Shown piece by piece: positions 1-8,393 of a DNA stretch of 54,827 nucleotides. This DNA is from Candidatus Bacteroides pullicola (GTDB taxonomy: Bacteria > Bacteroidota > Bacteroidia > Bacteroidales > Bacteroidaceae). Within the stretch, counting starts at the first letter, position 1. Each line of letters starts with the position of its first letter. The stretch is taken from positions 1-54,827 of the forward strand of contig DXCV01000012.1 of assembly GCA_019115825.1 (NCBI GenBank), in the 5' to 3' direction. The position numbers were made by a program, and so were the translations under genes. The notes under the pieces are model-generated. The model did no database searches and was not told where the DNA came from. It was given only the letters and a program-made list of their open reading frames with translations.

Positions 1-2
1 AC

Positions 3-713
3 CTCAACAAGACGGTTGCTAAAATCGACGGAGCTGCAGAAGCTTTGAAGCAAATCGCTAAATCAGGAAAGAAAGTCCTGTTTGTTGCTACTAAGAAACG
101 AGCCAAGCAGGTGGTGGCTGACAAGGCTGCCTCTGTGAATATGCCTTATGTAATCGAGCGCTGGCCGGGTGGTATGTTGACTAACTTCCCGACTATCCGC
201 AAGGCTGTCAAGAAGATGGCTACCATCGACAAGCTGACGAACGACGGTACGTATGCCAACTTGTCGAAGCGCGAAATCCTGCAAATCTCCCGTCAGCGCG
301 CCAAGTTGGAGAAGAACCTCGGTTCCATCGCCGACTTGACCCGCCTGCCGTCTGCCCTCTTCGTGGTTGACGTGTTGAAGGAGAACATCGCCGTTCGCGA
401 AGCTAACCGTCTGGGCATCCCCGTATTCGGTATCGTAGACACGAACTCCGACCCGAGCAATGTAGATTTCGTAATTCCCGCCAACGATGACGCCACGAAG
501 TCCGTTGAGGTCATCCTCGACGCTTGCTGCGCTGCTATGCAGGAAGGCTTGGAAGAGCGTAAGGCCGAGAAGGTGGATATGGAAGCTGCCGGCGAAGGCA
601 ATGCCAACAAAGGCAAGAGACGTGCTTCCAAGGCCCGTCTGGACAAGTCTGACGAAGAAGCCATCAACGCTTCCAAGGCTGCTGCTTTCATCAAGGAAGA
701 CGAAGAGGCTTAA
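3..713 (+). CDS. rpsB: 30S ribosomal protein S2, 5' end cut off by the window
   Basis: Small-subunit ribosomal protein S2. The frame is open from the first bases of the window, so the true start lies upstream. The visible 236 residues include the family hallmarks ERWPGGMLTN, LPSALFVVDV and the GIPVFGIVDTNSDP stretch. The C-terminus carries a charged Lys/Glu/Ala-rich tail of about 50 residues, longer than in many S2 proteins; tails of this kind are common in Bacteroidetes. It lies 34 bp upstream of tsf, the very widely conserved rpsB-tsf pair, and is probably co-transcribed with it. Confidence 0.97.
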   Translation, partial: LNKTVAKIDGAAEALKQIAKSGKKVLFVATKKRAKQVVADKAASVNMPYVIERWPGGMLTNFPTIRKAVKKMATIDKLTNDGTYANLSKREILQISRQRAKLEKNLGSIADLTRLPSALFVVDVLKENIAVREANRLGIPVFGIVDTNSDPSNVDFVIPANDDATKSVEVILDACCAAMQEGLEERKAEKVDMEAAGEGNANKGKRRASKARLDKSDEEAINASKAAAFIKEDEEA

Positions 714-747
714 TAACCCTTTAATTTAAATAAAGAATAGAAGAAAT

Positions 748-1740
748 ATGGCTGTAACAATGGCTGATATAACCAAGCTCCGCAAGATGACGGGTGCTGG
801 TATGATGGATTGCAAGAACGCCTTGACTCAAGCAGAAGGCGATTTCGACCAAGCTATGAAGATTATCCGTGAGAAAGGACAGGCTGTTGCCGCAAAGCGT
901 TCGGACCGCGATGCTTCTGAAGGCTGCGTGCTGGTGAAGACCGTGGACGGTTTCGGTGCAATGATTGCCTTGAAGTGTGAGACGGACTTCGTAGCTCAGA
1001 ACGCTGATTTCGTGAAGCTGACACAGGATATTCTGGATGCTGCCGTGGCCAACAAGTGCAAGACGCTGGACGAGGTGAAGGCTCTGAAGCTGGGCGACAT
1101 GACTGTGGCTGAAGCGGTGACGGACCGCAGCGGTATCACGGGCGAAAAGATGGAGTTGGACGGTTACCTGACCGTGGAAGGCCCGAACATTGCTACCTAT
1201 AACCACCAGAACAAGAACTTCCTCTGCACGATGGTCGTGCTGAACAAGGAAGCTGATGCACAGGTGGGCAAGGAAGTGGCCATGCAGATTGCTGCCATGA
1301 ACCCCATCGCTGTCAATGAGGCTGGTGTTCCCGAAGAAGTAAAGGCCAACGAAATGCAGGTGGCTATTGAGAAGACGAAGGTTGAGCAGGTGCAGAAGGC
1401 TGTTGAAGCTGCCCTGAAGAAAGCCGGCTTTAACCTCTACATCGCTGAGAACGAAGAACACCTGAACGAGGGTGTCATGAAGGGCAACATCACGGAGGCT
1501 CAGGCACAAGAAATCCGCGAGCTGAAGGAAAAGGTGGCTGCCGAGAAGGCTGCCAACCTGCCCGCACAGATGGTGGAGAACATCGCCAAGGGTCGTATGG
1601 CCAAGTTCTACAAAGAGAACTGCCTGCTGAACCAGGAGTATATCCAGGATGCCAAGATGACCGTCGCCGACTACCTGAAGTCTGTGGACAAGGACTTGAC
1701 GGTGCTGGACTTCAAGCGCTTCACCTTGCGTGCTGAATAA
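748..1740 (+). CDS. tsf: Translation elongation factor Ts
   Basis: Guanine nucleotide exchange factor for EF-Tu. The 330-residue protein begins with a UBA-like N-terminal domain (ITKLRKMTGAGMMDCKNAL, about residues 7-25) and has the EF-Tu contact motif CETDFVAQN near residue 80. Duplicated core domains and a C-terminal region with the conserved MVENIAKGRMAKFYKENCLLNQ-type segment follow. The length suits the Bacteroidetes form, which is longer than the E. coli protein. It follows rpsB by 34 bp and ends at a strong intrinsic terminator. The first ATG is used; a second ATG four codons later is an alternative. Confidence 0.97.
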   Translation: MAVTMADITKLRKMTGAGMMDCKNALTQAEGDFDQAMKIIREKGQAVAAKRSDRDASEGCVLVKTVDGFGAMIALKCETDFVAQNADFVKLTQDILDAAVANKCKTLDEVKALKLGDMTVAEAVTDRSGITGEKMELDGYLTVEGPNIATYNHQNKNFLCTMVVLNKEADAQVGKEVAMQIAAMNPIAVNEAGVPEEVKANEMQVAIEKTKVEQVQKAVEAALKKAGFNLYIAENEEHLNEGVMKGNITEAQAQEIRELKEKVAAEKAANLPAQMVENIAKGRMAKFYKENCLLNQEYIQDAKMTVADYLKSVDKDLTVLDFKRFTLRAE

Positions 1741-1768
1741 TCAGACCTGTTCAGAAGGTTAAGATATG

Positions 1769-1806
1769 AGCCGTCCGGAGTTTTTCGCTTCGGACGGCTT
1801 TTTTTA
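1769..1806 (+). terminator. Intrinsic terminator of rpsB-tsf
   Basis: A perfect 9-bp stem (AGCCGTCCG at 1769-1777 with CGGACGGCT at 1791-1799) is followed directly by a run of seven T. It begins 29 bp after the tsf stop. The gene on the other strand ends inside it, so it also separates the two convergent units. Confidence 0.9.
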
Positions 1807-2163
1807 TCCAACGGTCTTGGTTTGGGTATATCCGGCTTTGAGCAATAATTCCGCCACTTTCTGTTTGAAGTCACCTTGGATGATGATTTCGCCATCCTTG
1901 GCGGAGCCGCCCACACCGCATTTGCTTTTCAGCAGTTTGCCCAATGCTTTCAGGTCTTCTTCTGTGCCGACGAAACCGGTGATAAGGGTCACCGTTTTTC
2001 CGCCGCGGTTCTTGCGGTCAAGCTGTACGCGCAGGCGTTGTTGGGACGGGGGCAGGGTAGGGGTCTCTTCTTCGGCTGCCGTCTCGTATTGGAAGTCGGG
2101 GTTGGTGGAATAAACCACGTTTAAGCGGTCTTTCCAATCGTTGGATTTGATGTTTTTGGCCAT
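1804..2163 (-). CDS. SUI1/YciH-family translation initiation factor
   Basis: A 119-residue protein with a C-terminal SUI1 (eIF1-like) domain, about residues 45-119. The family core is visible: VTLITGF, then a KSKCGVGGSAKDGEIIIQGD segment that matches the basic loop and glycine-rich turn, then the helix DFKQKVAELLLKAGY. The N-terminal 40 residues are polar and probably flexible. Bacterial homologues (YciH) are thought to bind the 30S subunit and affect start-codon fidelity; that is family knowledge and was not deduced here. It is monocistronic and convergent with tsf. Confidence 0.9.
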   Translation of the reverse strand: MAKNIKSNDWKDRLNVVYSTNPDFQYETAAEEETPTLPPSQQRLRVQLDRKNRGGKTVTLITGFVGTEEDLKALGKLLKSKCGVGGSAKDGEIIIQGDFKQKVAELLLKAGYTQTKTVG

Positions 2164-2233
2164 AATCTTCTATTTCTCATTGCAAAAGTAGTGTTTTTTG
2201 CATAGAGTCTGCAAGGGGAAGCTGAAAAAGGTG

Positions 2234-2241
2234 TATCTTTG
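2234..2241 (+). promoter_or_regulatory. Bacteroides-type -7 box upstream of the FAH-family gene
   Basis: TATCTTTG matches the Bacteroidetes -7 consensus TAnnTTTG and lies 39 bp before the ATG at 2281. No clear -33 TTTG is present. The box falls inside a possible upstream extension of the reading frame, which argues against the longer start at 2239. Confidence 0.7.
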
Positions 2242-2280
2242 TCTTTCACAACAACTATATTAAACGATAAGAGCCTGAAT

Positions 2281-2898
2281 ATGAAAATTATAGCCGTAGG
2301 AATGAATTATGCCCGACATAACCAGGAGTTGGGCCACACGGAGGCAGGCAGCGAGCCGGTAATCTTTATGAAACCCGATTCGGCCTTGTTGCGGGAGGGG
2401 AAACCTTTTTTTTTACCCAATTTTTCGAAAGACATGCAATATGAGACAGAGGTCGTGGTGCGTATCTGTCGCCTGGGCAAGTGCATAGCTTCGCGGTTTG
2501 CCCACCGCTATTACGATGCTGTGACGGTAGGCATTGATTTCACTGCGCGTGATTTGCAAAGCCGTTTCCGCGCTGAGGGTTTGCCCTGGGAACTTTCCAA
2601 GGGTTTTGACAATTCGGCAGCCATCGGGCGTTTCGTCCCTTTGGAACAGTTGGGTGGCGATGTGCAGCAGTTGGATTTTCATTTGGACATTGACGGACGC
2701 GAAGTGCAATGCGGTCATACGGCGGATATGTTGTACCGGGTGGACGATATCATTGCCTACATCAGTCGCTTTATGACGCTGAAGATGGGCGATTTGCTCT
2801 TTACAGGGACGCCTGCCGGTGTGGGACCTGTCTCTGTGGGGCAGCATCTGCAAGGTTATTTGGGTGATGAAAATGTATTGGACTTTTATATAAGATAG
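2281..2898 (+). CDS. Fumarylacetoacetate hydrolase (FAH) family protein
   Basis: A 205-residue single-domain FAH-family enzyme. It starts MKIIAVGMNYARHNQELGH and carries the typical metal-site and fold motifs KPDSALL, YETEVVVRI (metal-binding Glu), GIDFTARDLQ and the C-terminal FTGTPAGVGPVSVGQ. Such proteins act on beta-diketo acids, for example as acylpyruvases or oxaloacetate decarboxylases; the substrate cannot be told from sequence. The ATG at 2281 is preferred because the upstream extension would run through the promoter box. It ends 3 bp before ispF, so the two are probably co-transcribed. Confidence 0.88.
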   Translation: MKIIAVGMNYARHNQELGHTEAGSEPVIFMKPDSALLREGKPFFLPNFSKDMQYETEVVVRICRLGKCIASRFAHRYYDAVTVGIDFTARDLQSRFRAEGLPWELSKGFDNSAAIGRFVPLEQLGGDVQQLDFHLDIDGREVQCGHTADMLYRVDDIIAYISRFMTLKMGDLLFTGTPAGVGPVSVGQHLQGYLGDENVLDFYIR

Positions 2899-2901
2899 GG
2901 T

Positions 2902-3384
2902 ATGGCAAAGATACGCGTAGGATTCGGTTATGATGTCCACCGCCTGGTGGAGGACCGTGAATTGTGGTTGGGCGGCATACGTCTGGAGTATGAAAAGGGC
3001 TTGCTGGGGCATTCGGATGCCGATGTGCTTATCCATGCCATCTGCGACGCTTTGCTGGGAGCCGCCAATATGCGTGACATTGGCTATCATTTTCCTGACA
3101 CGGCAGGCGAGTTTGAGAATATTGATAGCAAAATCCTGCTGAAAAAGACTGTTCAGTTGATAGCCACAAAAGGGTACCGTGTGGGCAATGTGGATGCCAC
3201 CGTGTGTGCCGAGCGTCCCAAGCTGAATCCGCATATCCCGCTGATGAAGCAGACCCTGGCTGCCGTTATGGGCGTGGACGAGGACGATGTTTCCATCAAA
3301 GCCACCACGACGGAAAAGCTGGGCTTCACCGGACGGCAAGAGGGTATTTCGGCCTACGTCACGGTCTTGATTGAACAGAAATAA
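2902..3384 (+). CDS. ispF: 2-C-methyl-D-erythritol 2,4-cyclodiphosphate synthase
   Basis: Fifth enzyme of the MEP isoprenoid pathway, converting CDP-methylerythritol 2-phosphate to the cyclic diphosphate with release of CMP. The 160-residue length is normal. The zinc ligands are seen as D11 and H13 (GYDVHR) and H45 in HSDADVLIHAICD. The DIGYHFPD and KATTTEKLGFTGR segments complete the active site. It starts 3 bp after the FAH-family stop. The pathway's reductase ispH is also in this window, at 39.9 kb. Confidence 0.96.
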   Translation: MAKIRVGFGYDVHRLVEDRELWLGGIRLEYEKGLLGHSDADVLIHAICDALLGAANMRDIGYHFPDTAGEFENIDSKILLKKTVQLIATKGYRVGNVDATVCAERPKLNPHIPLMKQTLAAVMGVDEDDVSIKATTTEKLGFTGRQEGISAYVTVLIEQK

Positions 3385-3389
3385 AGTCC

Positions 3390-4187
3390 TTATGTCTTTA
3401 ATTTTGAAGGAGGAACTCCTTTGTACCGCTTGAAGGTGCGGCAGAAATACGCTGTGTCATTGAAGCCGCTGGCATAACAAGCTTCCGTGACAGACACACC
3501 TTCTTCTTCCAACAAACGGCTGGCCAGGTCCACCCGGTAAGCGTTGAGATAGTCTACGAAGGTTTGCCCGGTGTGCTTGCGGAAGAAAGTGCAGAAGGCC
3601 GAACGGTTCATGCCGATATGTTGTGCCATCTCGTCGATGGTAATGGGGCGGCGATAATTGCAGGACACGTAGATGCGTACCTGCATCAGCCGTTGGCGGA
3701 CGAGGTCGGGCTTCTCGTAGTGTCCGAGGGCGTGTCCTTCTTCGGCCAGGAGGCAGAGCAGGGCAACCATGGAGACGGCTCTTTCCGTATCCGTTTCATT
3801 GCACATCCGATGCAGAAGGGTGGTGATGCGTTCTTGTTGGCGGGGCGGGAAGGTGACGGCATCGGTGTAGGTGCGCAGTTGCCGGATGACGTCATTCAAG
3901 TGGGGCAGGGCTTGTGCTAACCCGTCCAACAGTATTTCTTCGAAGATGACTGTGATGTTTTCGATACGGTGATGCCGGTCGGTCTGTTGCGGGTCGAAGA
4001 GCCAGCAATGTGGGATGCCCGGCGGGATGAGCACGAGGTCGCCTGCCGTGAACGGTGCGGGTAGGTTGCCTATTTTCCGTTCCCCACCCCCCGTTACCAC
4101 GTAGGACAATTCCCAAGATTCCTGAGCGTGCAGGGGAATTTGTTTGTCCGGCGTCAATTTGACGTGATCAAAGTTATAGGTATTCAT
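3390..4187 (-). CDS. AraC-family transcriptional regulator
   Basis: About 265 residues: an N-terminal cupin-like sensor domain (QIPLHAQESWELSYVVTGGGERKI, then AGDLVLIPPGIPHCW) and a C-terminal double helix-turn-helix of about 100 residues. The latter has the AraC signature MNRSAFCTFFRKHTGQTF and SVTEACYASGFNDTAYFCRTFKRYKGVPP. It is divergent from the acyltransferase at 4294 and may regulate it; that is inference from position. The ATG at 4187 is chosen. A -7 box lies only five bases upstream of this codon, so the transcript may be leaderless or nearly so. An in-frame ATG at 4205 lies upstream of that box. Confidence 0.9.
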   Translation of the reverse strand: MNTYNFDHVKLTPDKQIPLHAQESWELSYVVTGGGERKIGNLPAPFTAGDLVLIPPGIPHCWLFDPQQTDRHHRIENITVIFEEILLDGLAQALPHLNDVIRQLRTYTDAVTFPPRQQERITTLLHRMCNETDTERAVSMVALLCLLAEEGHALGHYEKPDLVRQRLMQVRIYVSCNYRRPITIDEMAQHIGMNRSAFCTFFRKHTGQTFVDYLNAYRVDLASRLLEEEGVSVTEACYASGFNDTAYFCRTFKRYKGVPPSKLKT

Positions 4188-4191
4188 GTTG

Positions 4192-4199
4192 CAAATATA
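4192..4199 (-). promoter_or_regulatory. -7 box of the AraC gene, abutting the start codon
   Basis: On the minus strand TATATTTG matches TAnnTTTG. A TTG begins 19 bases upstream of it and could serve as the -33 element. The box ends four bases before the ATG at 4187, which leaves room for at most a very short leader. Confidence 0.55.
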
Positions 4200-4247
4200 A
4201 GTCAAATGTCAATACCAATCGGTCAATATCGGAATAATTTATAATCT

Positions 4248-4255
4248 TAATTTTG
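4248..4255 (+). promoter_or_regulatory. -7 box of the acyltransferase gene
   Basis: TAATTTTG matches TAnnTTTG, 38 bp upstream of the ATG at 4294. With the divergent box at 4192-4199 it forms a roughly 60-bp bidirectional promoter region between the AraC gene and the acyltransferase. Confidence 0.6.
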
Positions 4256-4293
4256 CGGCCGAAAAATCCCCCTGAACATAAACAGAAAACAGA

Positions 4294-5454
4294 ATGAAAG
4301 AAAATGTGTATCTGGCTTCCAAGCCGCGTTATGAGATTTTGGACGGACTGCGTGGTGTCGCGTCTGTCATTGTGGTGTTGTTTCACTTGCTGGAGACCTA
4401 TTCGGCAGGTCCGGCCTATCAGGTCATCAATCATGGATACCTGGCCGTGGACTTCTTCTTCGTGCTGTCCGGCTTTGTCATCGGTTATGCCTACGATGAC
4501 CGATGGAACCGCATGACCACGTGGGGCTTCTTCAAGCGTCGTCTTGTCCGCCTGCACCCGATGGTGCTGATGGGTACGGTGCTCGGCGCCTGTTTCTATT
4601 TCTTCGGTCAGGGTGATGGTTTCCCGCTGATCGGACATGTACCGGGCTGGAAAGTGGCTGTGGATTTCTTGCTGGGCTGCCTGATGATTCCCTGCGGACC
4701 GCGCCTGGACATCCGTGGTTGGGGTGAGATGAATTCCTTCAACGGCCCCAACTGGTCGCTGACGTGGGAATATGTGGGTAACATCCTTTATGCTTTCATC
4801 TTCCGCCGGTTGTCTAAAGCTTTGCTCGCACTCTTTGTGGCCGCTGCAGCATTCTGCACGCTGGACTTGTGTTTGAACTGGAATGTCTTCGGCCTGTTGA
4901 CCGAAGGACGTAATGCGCAGATATACACCGTCATCGGCGGTTGGAGCCTGACTTCCGAGCAAGTGTATATCGGCTTGACGCGTCTGTTCTACCCGTTCCT
5001 GTGCGGTCTGTTGATTTCGCGTGTCGGACGGTTCGTCACGGTGCGGGGCGGCTTCTGGTGGTGTTCGCTCATCCTCGCCATCCTGTTGGCCGTGCCGTGC
5101 GTGGGTGGCCCGGACAATGTGCTCAACGGTGTGTATAATGCTCTCTGCATTCTGGTGTTGTTTCCTTTCATTGTGTCAATGGGAGCCGGCAGCCGTATCA
5201 CCGACCCCAAGAGCGCACGGATTTGCACCTGGTTGGGCGAGTTGTCCTATCCGCTCTACATCACGCACTATCCCTTGATGTACATGCAGATGACCTGGGT
5301 TTGGGCACATCCCGATGCACCGCTTTATGCTCACGTCATGGTGGCTGTCGGTGCATTTGTCTTGTCCATCCTGTTGGCTTGGGGATGCCTTAGACTTTAC
5401 GATATGCCCGTGCGTGAATGGCTGAAGCGGCATTGGCTGATGAAGCAGAAGTAA
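4294..5454 (+). CDS. Acyltransferase 3 family integral membrane protein
   Basis: A 386-residue protein of the OafA/YrhL-type acyltransferase 3 family, with about ten hydrophobic segments. The N-terminal motif ILDGLRGVASVIVVLFHL carries the family's conserved Arg and His. GYLAVDFFFVLSGFVIGYAY and the cytoplasmic-loop motif FFKRRLVRLHP follow. The C-terminal ELSYPLYITHYPLM stretch is also typical. Members move acyl groups onto sugars of surface glycans or other envelope molecules; the acceptor is unknown here. It is monocistronic and divergent from the AraC regulator. Confidence 0.92.
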   Translation: MKENVYLASKPRYEILDGLRGVASVIVVLFHLLETYSAGPAYQVINHGYLAVDFFFVLSGFVIGYAYDDRWNRMTTWGFFKRRLVRLHPMVLMGTVLGACFYFFGQGDGFPLIGHVPGWKVAVDFLLGCLMIPCGPRLDIRGWGEMNSFNGPNWSLTWEYVGNILYAFIFRRLSKALLALFVAAAAFCTLDLCLNWNVFGLLTEGRNAQIYTVIGGWSLTSEQVYIGLTRLFYPFLCGLLISRVGRFVTVRGGFWWCSLILAILLAVPCVGGPDNVLNGVYNALCILVLFPFIVSMGAGSRITDPKSARICTWLGELSYPLYITHYPLMYMQMTWVWAHPDAPLYAHVMVAVGAFVLSILLAWGCLRLYDMPVREWLKRHWLMKQK

Positions 5455-5543
5455 ATGGGCTTTGGCGGTCTCAATGACAAGAAGGGGGGCGAAATAGAGG
5501 CTACTATCTATTGACGGCGTGTCAAAAAGGAAAAGAATAATCT

Positions 5544-5619
5544 TTTAGACGCGGATTTAGCGGATGAAGCGGATTATTAATTTATAAGATCCGCCAAATC
5601 CGCACCATCCGCGTCTAAA
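5544..5619. repeat. Inverted repeat, GCGGATTA-type family, copy 1
   Basis: Two 31-bp arms (5544-5574 and 5589-5619) form an imperfect hairpin. Each arm holds three direct copies of GCGGAT or its complement, and the outer 13 bp (TTTAGACGCGGAT) pair perfectly. Related elements lie at 19588, 38689 and 41585. It sits in the roughly 280-bp space between the acyltransferase and the convergent DUF456 gene; nothing else was seen there. Confidence 0.85.
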
Positions 5620-5733
5620 GAATAACAAATCGTCAGTTTTCTTTAAGTTTTGACACTTCCTCATCCAGTTACCACTACGCATTTCGACACATTCTCCTTT
5701 CAGTTAGGGCGGCATGGGCAGGCTTTACCTTTT

Positions 5734-6207
5734 TCAGAGCAAAGCCGTGATAAACAGCCAGATGAAGTAACCGCACACCGCGCACTTCAGCACCGTGCCC
5801 AGCAGAAAACCCAAGACTGAACCCAGGCCGGACTTCATCGCCTCGCCTGCCTGACGTCCGCCCAGCAGTTCGCCGATAACAGCGCCGAGGAACGGTCCCA
5901 GGATGATGCCCCACGGCATGAAAAACAGCCCGACCACCGTGCCTACCAGGCAGCCGCGCGTGCCCCACTTGCTGCTGCCGCTATACTTGGCACCCAGCAG
6001 GGGGACGAAATAGTCCAGCACTTGGATAACCACCACGATTCCCAGCCATACCAGCAGTTGGGCGACGCTGAATTGTACCCGTTCCGTGAAGTGCAACAGC
6101 AACAAGCCGGCATAGGCCAGCGGTGGGCCGGGCAACATGGGCAGGATGCAGCCCGCCAGTCCGGTCAGCAGGCAGAGTGCGCCCAGGATAATCAAGAGTA
6201 TGTCCAT
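5734..6207 (-). CDS. DUF456 family small membrane protein
   Basis: About 157 residues with four or five hydrophobic segments. The family features are an N-terminal LIILGALCLLTGLAGCILPMLPGPPLAYAG, the glycine-rich GAKYSGSSKWGTRGCLVGTVVGLFF, and GIILGPFLGAVIGELLGG. Function is unknown. The start is taken at the second of two adjacent ATGs (6207 or 6210). An upstream extension to 6363 would translate a palindromic repeat and is not believed. Monocistronic. Confidence 0.85.
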   Translation of the reverse strand: MDILLIILGALCLLTGLAGCILPMLPGPPLAYAGLLLLHFTERVQFSVAQLLVWLGIVVVIQVLDYFVPLLGAKYSGSSKWGTRGCLVGTVVGLFFMPWGIILGPFLGAVIGELLGGRQAGEAMKSGLGSVLGFLLGTVLKCAVCGYFIWLFITALL

Positions 6208-6306
6208 CATTCGATATCGTTTGTTACAGTCCACAAAGTTAGTTGTTTCCTCGGAGAAAAACATATGGATGTCCGTATAAAAGCGGCCGAAGCTTCTTGA
6301 AAGTTC

Positions 6307-6345
6307 TATCTCCAGGCTGGAGATGTATATCTCTAGGTTGGAGAT
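6307..6345. repeat. Two tandem palindromic units, 21-bp period
   Basis: TATCTCCAGGCTGGAGAT and ATATCTCTAGGTTGGAGAT are two imperfect palindromes whose common ATCTC starts 21 bases apart (6308 and 6329). It lies between the DUF456 gene and the ECF sigma gene and resembles the 22-bp arrays elsewhere in the window. Confidence 0.7.
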
Positions 6346-6433
6346 GAAGATTAAGAGATACATCGTGGTTTTTTTGAAGTGGCTCCCGGTATTTTTTTGT
6401 AGGACATCGTGCGCGAAATTCGGAGGTAACAGC

Positions 6434-6441
6434 TATCTTTG
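6434..6441 (+). promoter_or_regulatory. -7 box of the sigma-factor gene
   Basis: TATCTTTG, a TAnnTTTG match, lies 30 bp upstream of the ATG at 6472. It overlaps the TTG start of a longer reading frame, which supports the shorter start. Confidence 0.65.
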
Positions 6442-6471
6442 CAGGATGTTATTGGAAACCGCCTTTGTGAC

Positions 6472-7071
6472 ATGATTGAAGAACAACTCTTGATATACCA
6501 GTTGAAACAGGGCAAGGAAGCGGCCTATAAGCTTCTTTATGAGAAGCATTATGCCGTGTTGTGCCATCTGGCTCGCGAATGGGTGGGGGATGACTATACG
6601 GCCGAGTCCTTGGTGGGCGATGTCATTTTCCACTTGTGGGAAATCCGCGAGTCGCTGGAGATACGGGTTTCTTTGCGCAGCTACTTGCTTCAGGCGGTAC
6701 GCAACCGTTGCCTCGACTACCTGGCCTCGCGCCGTGAGCGTACTGAGATTGCCTTTTCGGCTTTGGAGGGAGAAGGAGACGGAAAGCAGCCTCTGACCGA
6801 GCGTTATATCCAGTTGGACGACTATCCGCTGGGCCGCCTGCTGGAGCGGGAACTGGAGCAAGAGATACGCCGCTCCATTGCCGCCTTGCCTGCGGAGTGC
6901 CGGCAGGTGTTCCTCAAAAGCCGTTTCGAAAGAAAGAAATATGAGGAAATCGCCGCAGAGCTGGGCATCTCTGTCAACACGGTCAAGTATCACATTAAGA
7001 ACGCATTGGCCCGCCTGCACGACAGCTTGGGGAAATACCTCACCTGCCTTTTGGCTGTTTTTTTAGTCTGA
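6472..7071 (+). CDS. ECF RNA polymerase sigma factor of a polysaccharide utilisation locus
   Basis: A 199-residue sigma-70 family protein. Region 2 (YKLLYEKHYAVLCHLAREWVGD, then LVGDVIFHLWEIRE and LRSYLLQAVRNRCLDYLASRR) and region 4 (LPAECRQVFLKSRFERKKYEEIAAELGISVNTVKYHIKNAL) are both clear. It heads the order sigma-FecR-SusC-SusD. In Bacteroides this arrangement is a trans-envelope system: ligand binding by the STN-bearing SusC is relayed through the anti-sigma factor to release the sigma factor. The C-terminus is slightly hydrophobic (LTCLLAVFLV), as in related sigma factors. The ATG at 6472 lies just after the promoter box. Confidence 0.93.
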   Translation: MIEEQLLIYQLKQGKEAAYKLLYEKHYAVLCHLAREWVGDDYTAESLVGDVIFHLWEIRESLEIRVSLRSYLLQAVRNRCLDYLASRRERTEIAFSALEGEGDGKQPLTERYIQLDDYPLGRLLERELEQEIRRSIAALPAECRQVFLKSRFERKKYEEIAAELGISVNTVKYHIKNALARLHDSLGKYLTCLLAVFLV

Positions 7072-7147
7072 ACCACAAAAAAAACAGCTTTTCTGACTAC
7101 CCATAAAAAGAATTTTATCGTCTACTTTAATAGAGAAAGCCTCGAAG

Positions 7148-8161
7148 ATGAAAGAAAATGAGCTTTATGACATAGATGCGTGGATTGCCGAATATCTCTC
7201 TGGAGAATTGGGCCCGACAATGAAAGGTGAACTGGAAGCTTGGGTCAATGCCTCGGAAGAGAACCGACGCTACTTCCTGCAACGCGAGGAACTTTGGTTC
7301 TCCGCAGTCTGCGGGGAGGAACTGGAAAAGTTTGGCGCAAACAAAGCCTTCGAGGCATTTCGGCGAAGGATAAAGGCCGCGGAAGCGCAGCCTGCCGTCG
7401 GGCAAAGCCGCTGGCGGAAAGCCTTGCGATATGTTGCCGCAGTGGCTGTTCTTTGTATGGTGGCCCATTTCTCCTACCGCCAAGGCGGGCAAGACCTGAA
7501 AGATACGTTGGCGTGGATAGAAGTGGAGGCTCCTGCGGGTTCGCAGACACGTATGCGTTTGCCTGACAGCACGTTGGTGGTGCTCAATGCCGGTTCGCGC
7601 ATGGTCTATGCGCAAGATTTTGGGGTGGAGAGCCGCGAGGTGCAGTTGGAAGGCGAAGGCTATTTTGAGGTGACGCGCAACGAGCGGCAGCCTTTCCGGG
7701 TGAGCAGCGAGAACATCGCCCTGACCGTATTGGGCACGAAGTTCAATTTCAGGGACTATCCCCAGGAAGACGAGGTGGTGGTGTCCTTGCGTGAGGGTCT
7801 GGTGACGCTGGACAACCGTATTCGAGAGGAAGCTCCTATGGCCTTGAAGCCGGATGAACGGATGGTGATGGACAAGTGCCAGGGCAGGATGAAGCGCGAG
7901 CGGATGGCGACGGACAGCTACCTGAAGTGGATGGACGGCAAGCTGGAGTTCGACGGCACGCCTTTGGACAAGGTGATACAAGTGTTGGAACGCAGCTACG
8001 ATGCTTCCATCCGGCTGGAGGAGGATTCTTTGGCAGGTCTGCGACTTTATGGTAGCTTTAACCGCAACGAGCAAGGTTTGTCGGACATCTTGGACATCCT
8101 GCAGGCTACCGGGAAAATAAACTACCGGTTACAGAAAGACAGTGTGATTATTATATATTGA
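7148..8161 (+). CDS. FecR-family anti-sigma factor
   Basis: A 337-residue inner-membrane anti-sigma regulator. Residues 1-80 are the cytoplasmic sigma-binding part (DIDAWIAEYLSGELG). Residues about 92-109 form one membrane span (ALRYVAAVAVLCMVAHF). The periplasmic part has the FecR core: VEAPAGSQTRMRLPDSTLVVLNAGS, VQLEGEGYFEVTRNERQPF and ALTVLGTKFNF. A C-terminal DUF4974-like domain (LEFDGTPLDKVIQVLERSYD, YGSFNRNEQGLSDILDIL) is thought to contact the STN domain of SusC. It lies 76 bp after the sigma factor and 232 bp before susC. Confidence 0.94.
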   Translation: MKENELYDIDAWIAEYLSGELGPTMKGELEAWVNASEENRRYFLQREELWFSAVCGEELEKFGANKAFEAFRRRIKAAEAQPAVGQSRWRKALRYVAAVAVLCMVAHFSYRQGGQDLKDTLAWIEVEAPAGSQTRMRLPDSTLVVLNAGSRMVYAQDFGVESREVQLEGEGYFEVTRNERQPFRVSSENIALTVLGTKFNFRDYPQEDEVVVSLREGLVTLDNRIREEAPMALKPDERMVMDKCQGRMKRERMATDSYLKWMDGKLEFDGTPLDKVIQVLERSYDASIRLEEDSLAGLRLYGSFNRNEQGLSDILDILQATGKINYRLQKDSVIIIY

Positions 8162-8393
8162 TTGTTTAACTTAAAACTGAAAGCGACCATGAAACATCGA
8201 ATGAGCCTCAGCACGTGAGGGCCGATGGAGGGAAAGCAAAAAAAGCCGGAAGAAGTACCAGTTCTCCCGACTACGTTTGCATTCCTTCTCGAAGCTTGTG
8301 AACGTCTACCGGGAAATGCCTTGACAAAGGTAGGCATTCTTCCCCGAAGAGACACTTTCCTTACTGAAAGTTTAATCTTAAAATTTCTTATTT
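8162..8393 (+). other. Leader region between fecR and susC
   Basis: There is no convincing gene in these 232 bp. A nine-codon frame starting at 8190 (MKHRMSLST, then TGA) looks like the opening of a TonB-receptor signal sequence but stops at once. A possible hairpin (AATGCCT and AGGCATT, about 8315-8338) lies downstream. The AT-rich stretch just before 8394 is a normal start context. It may be an untranslated leader of susC. Confidence 0.4.

Noticed and set aside
2239..2280. Longer start of the FAH-family gene
   Set aside because: The extension is read from within the -7 promoter box and precedes the family's conserved N-terminus.
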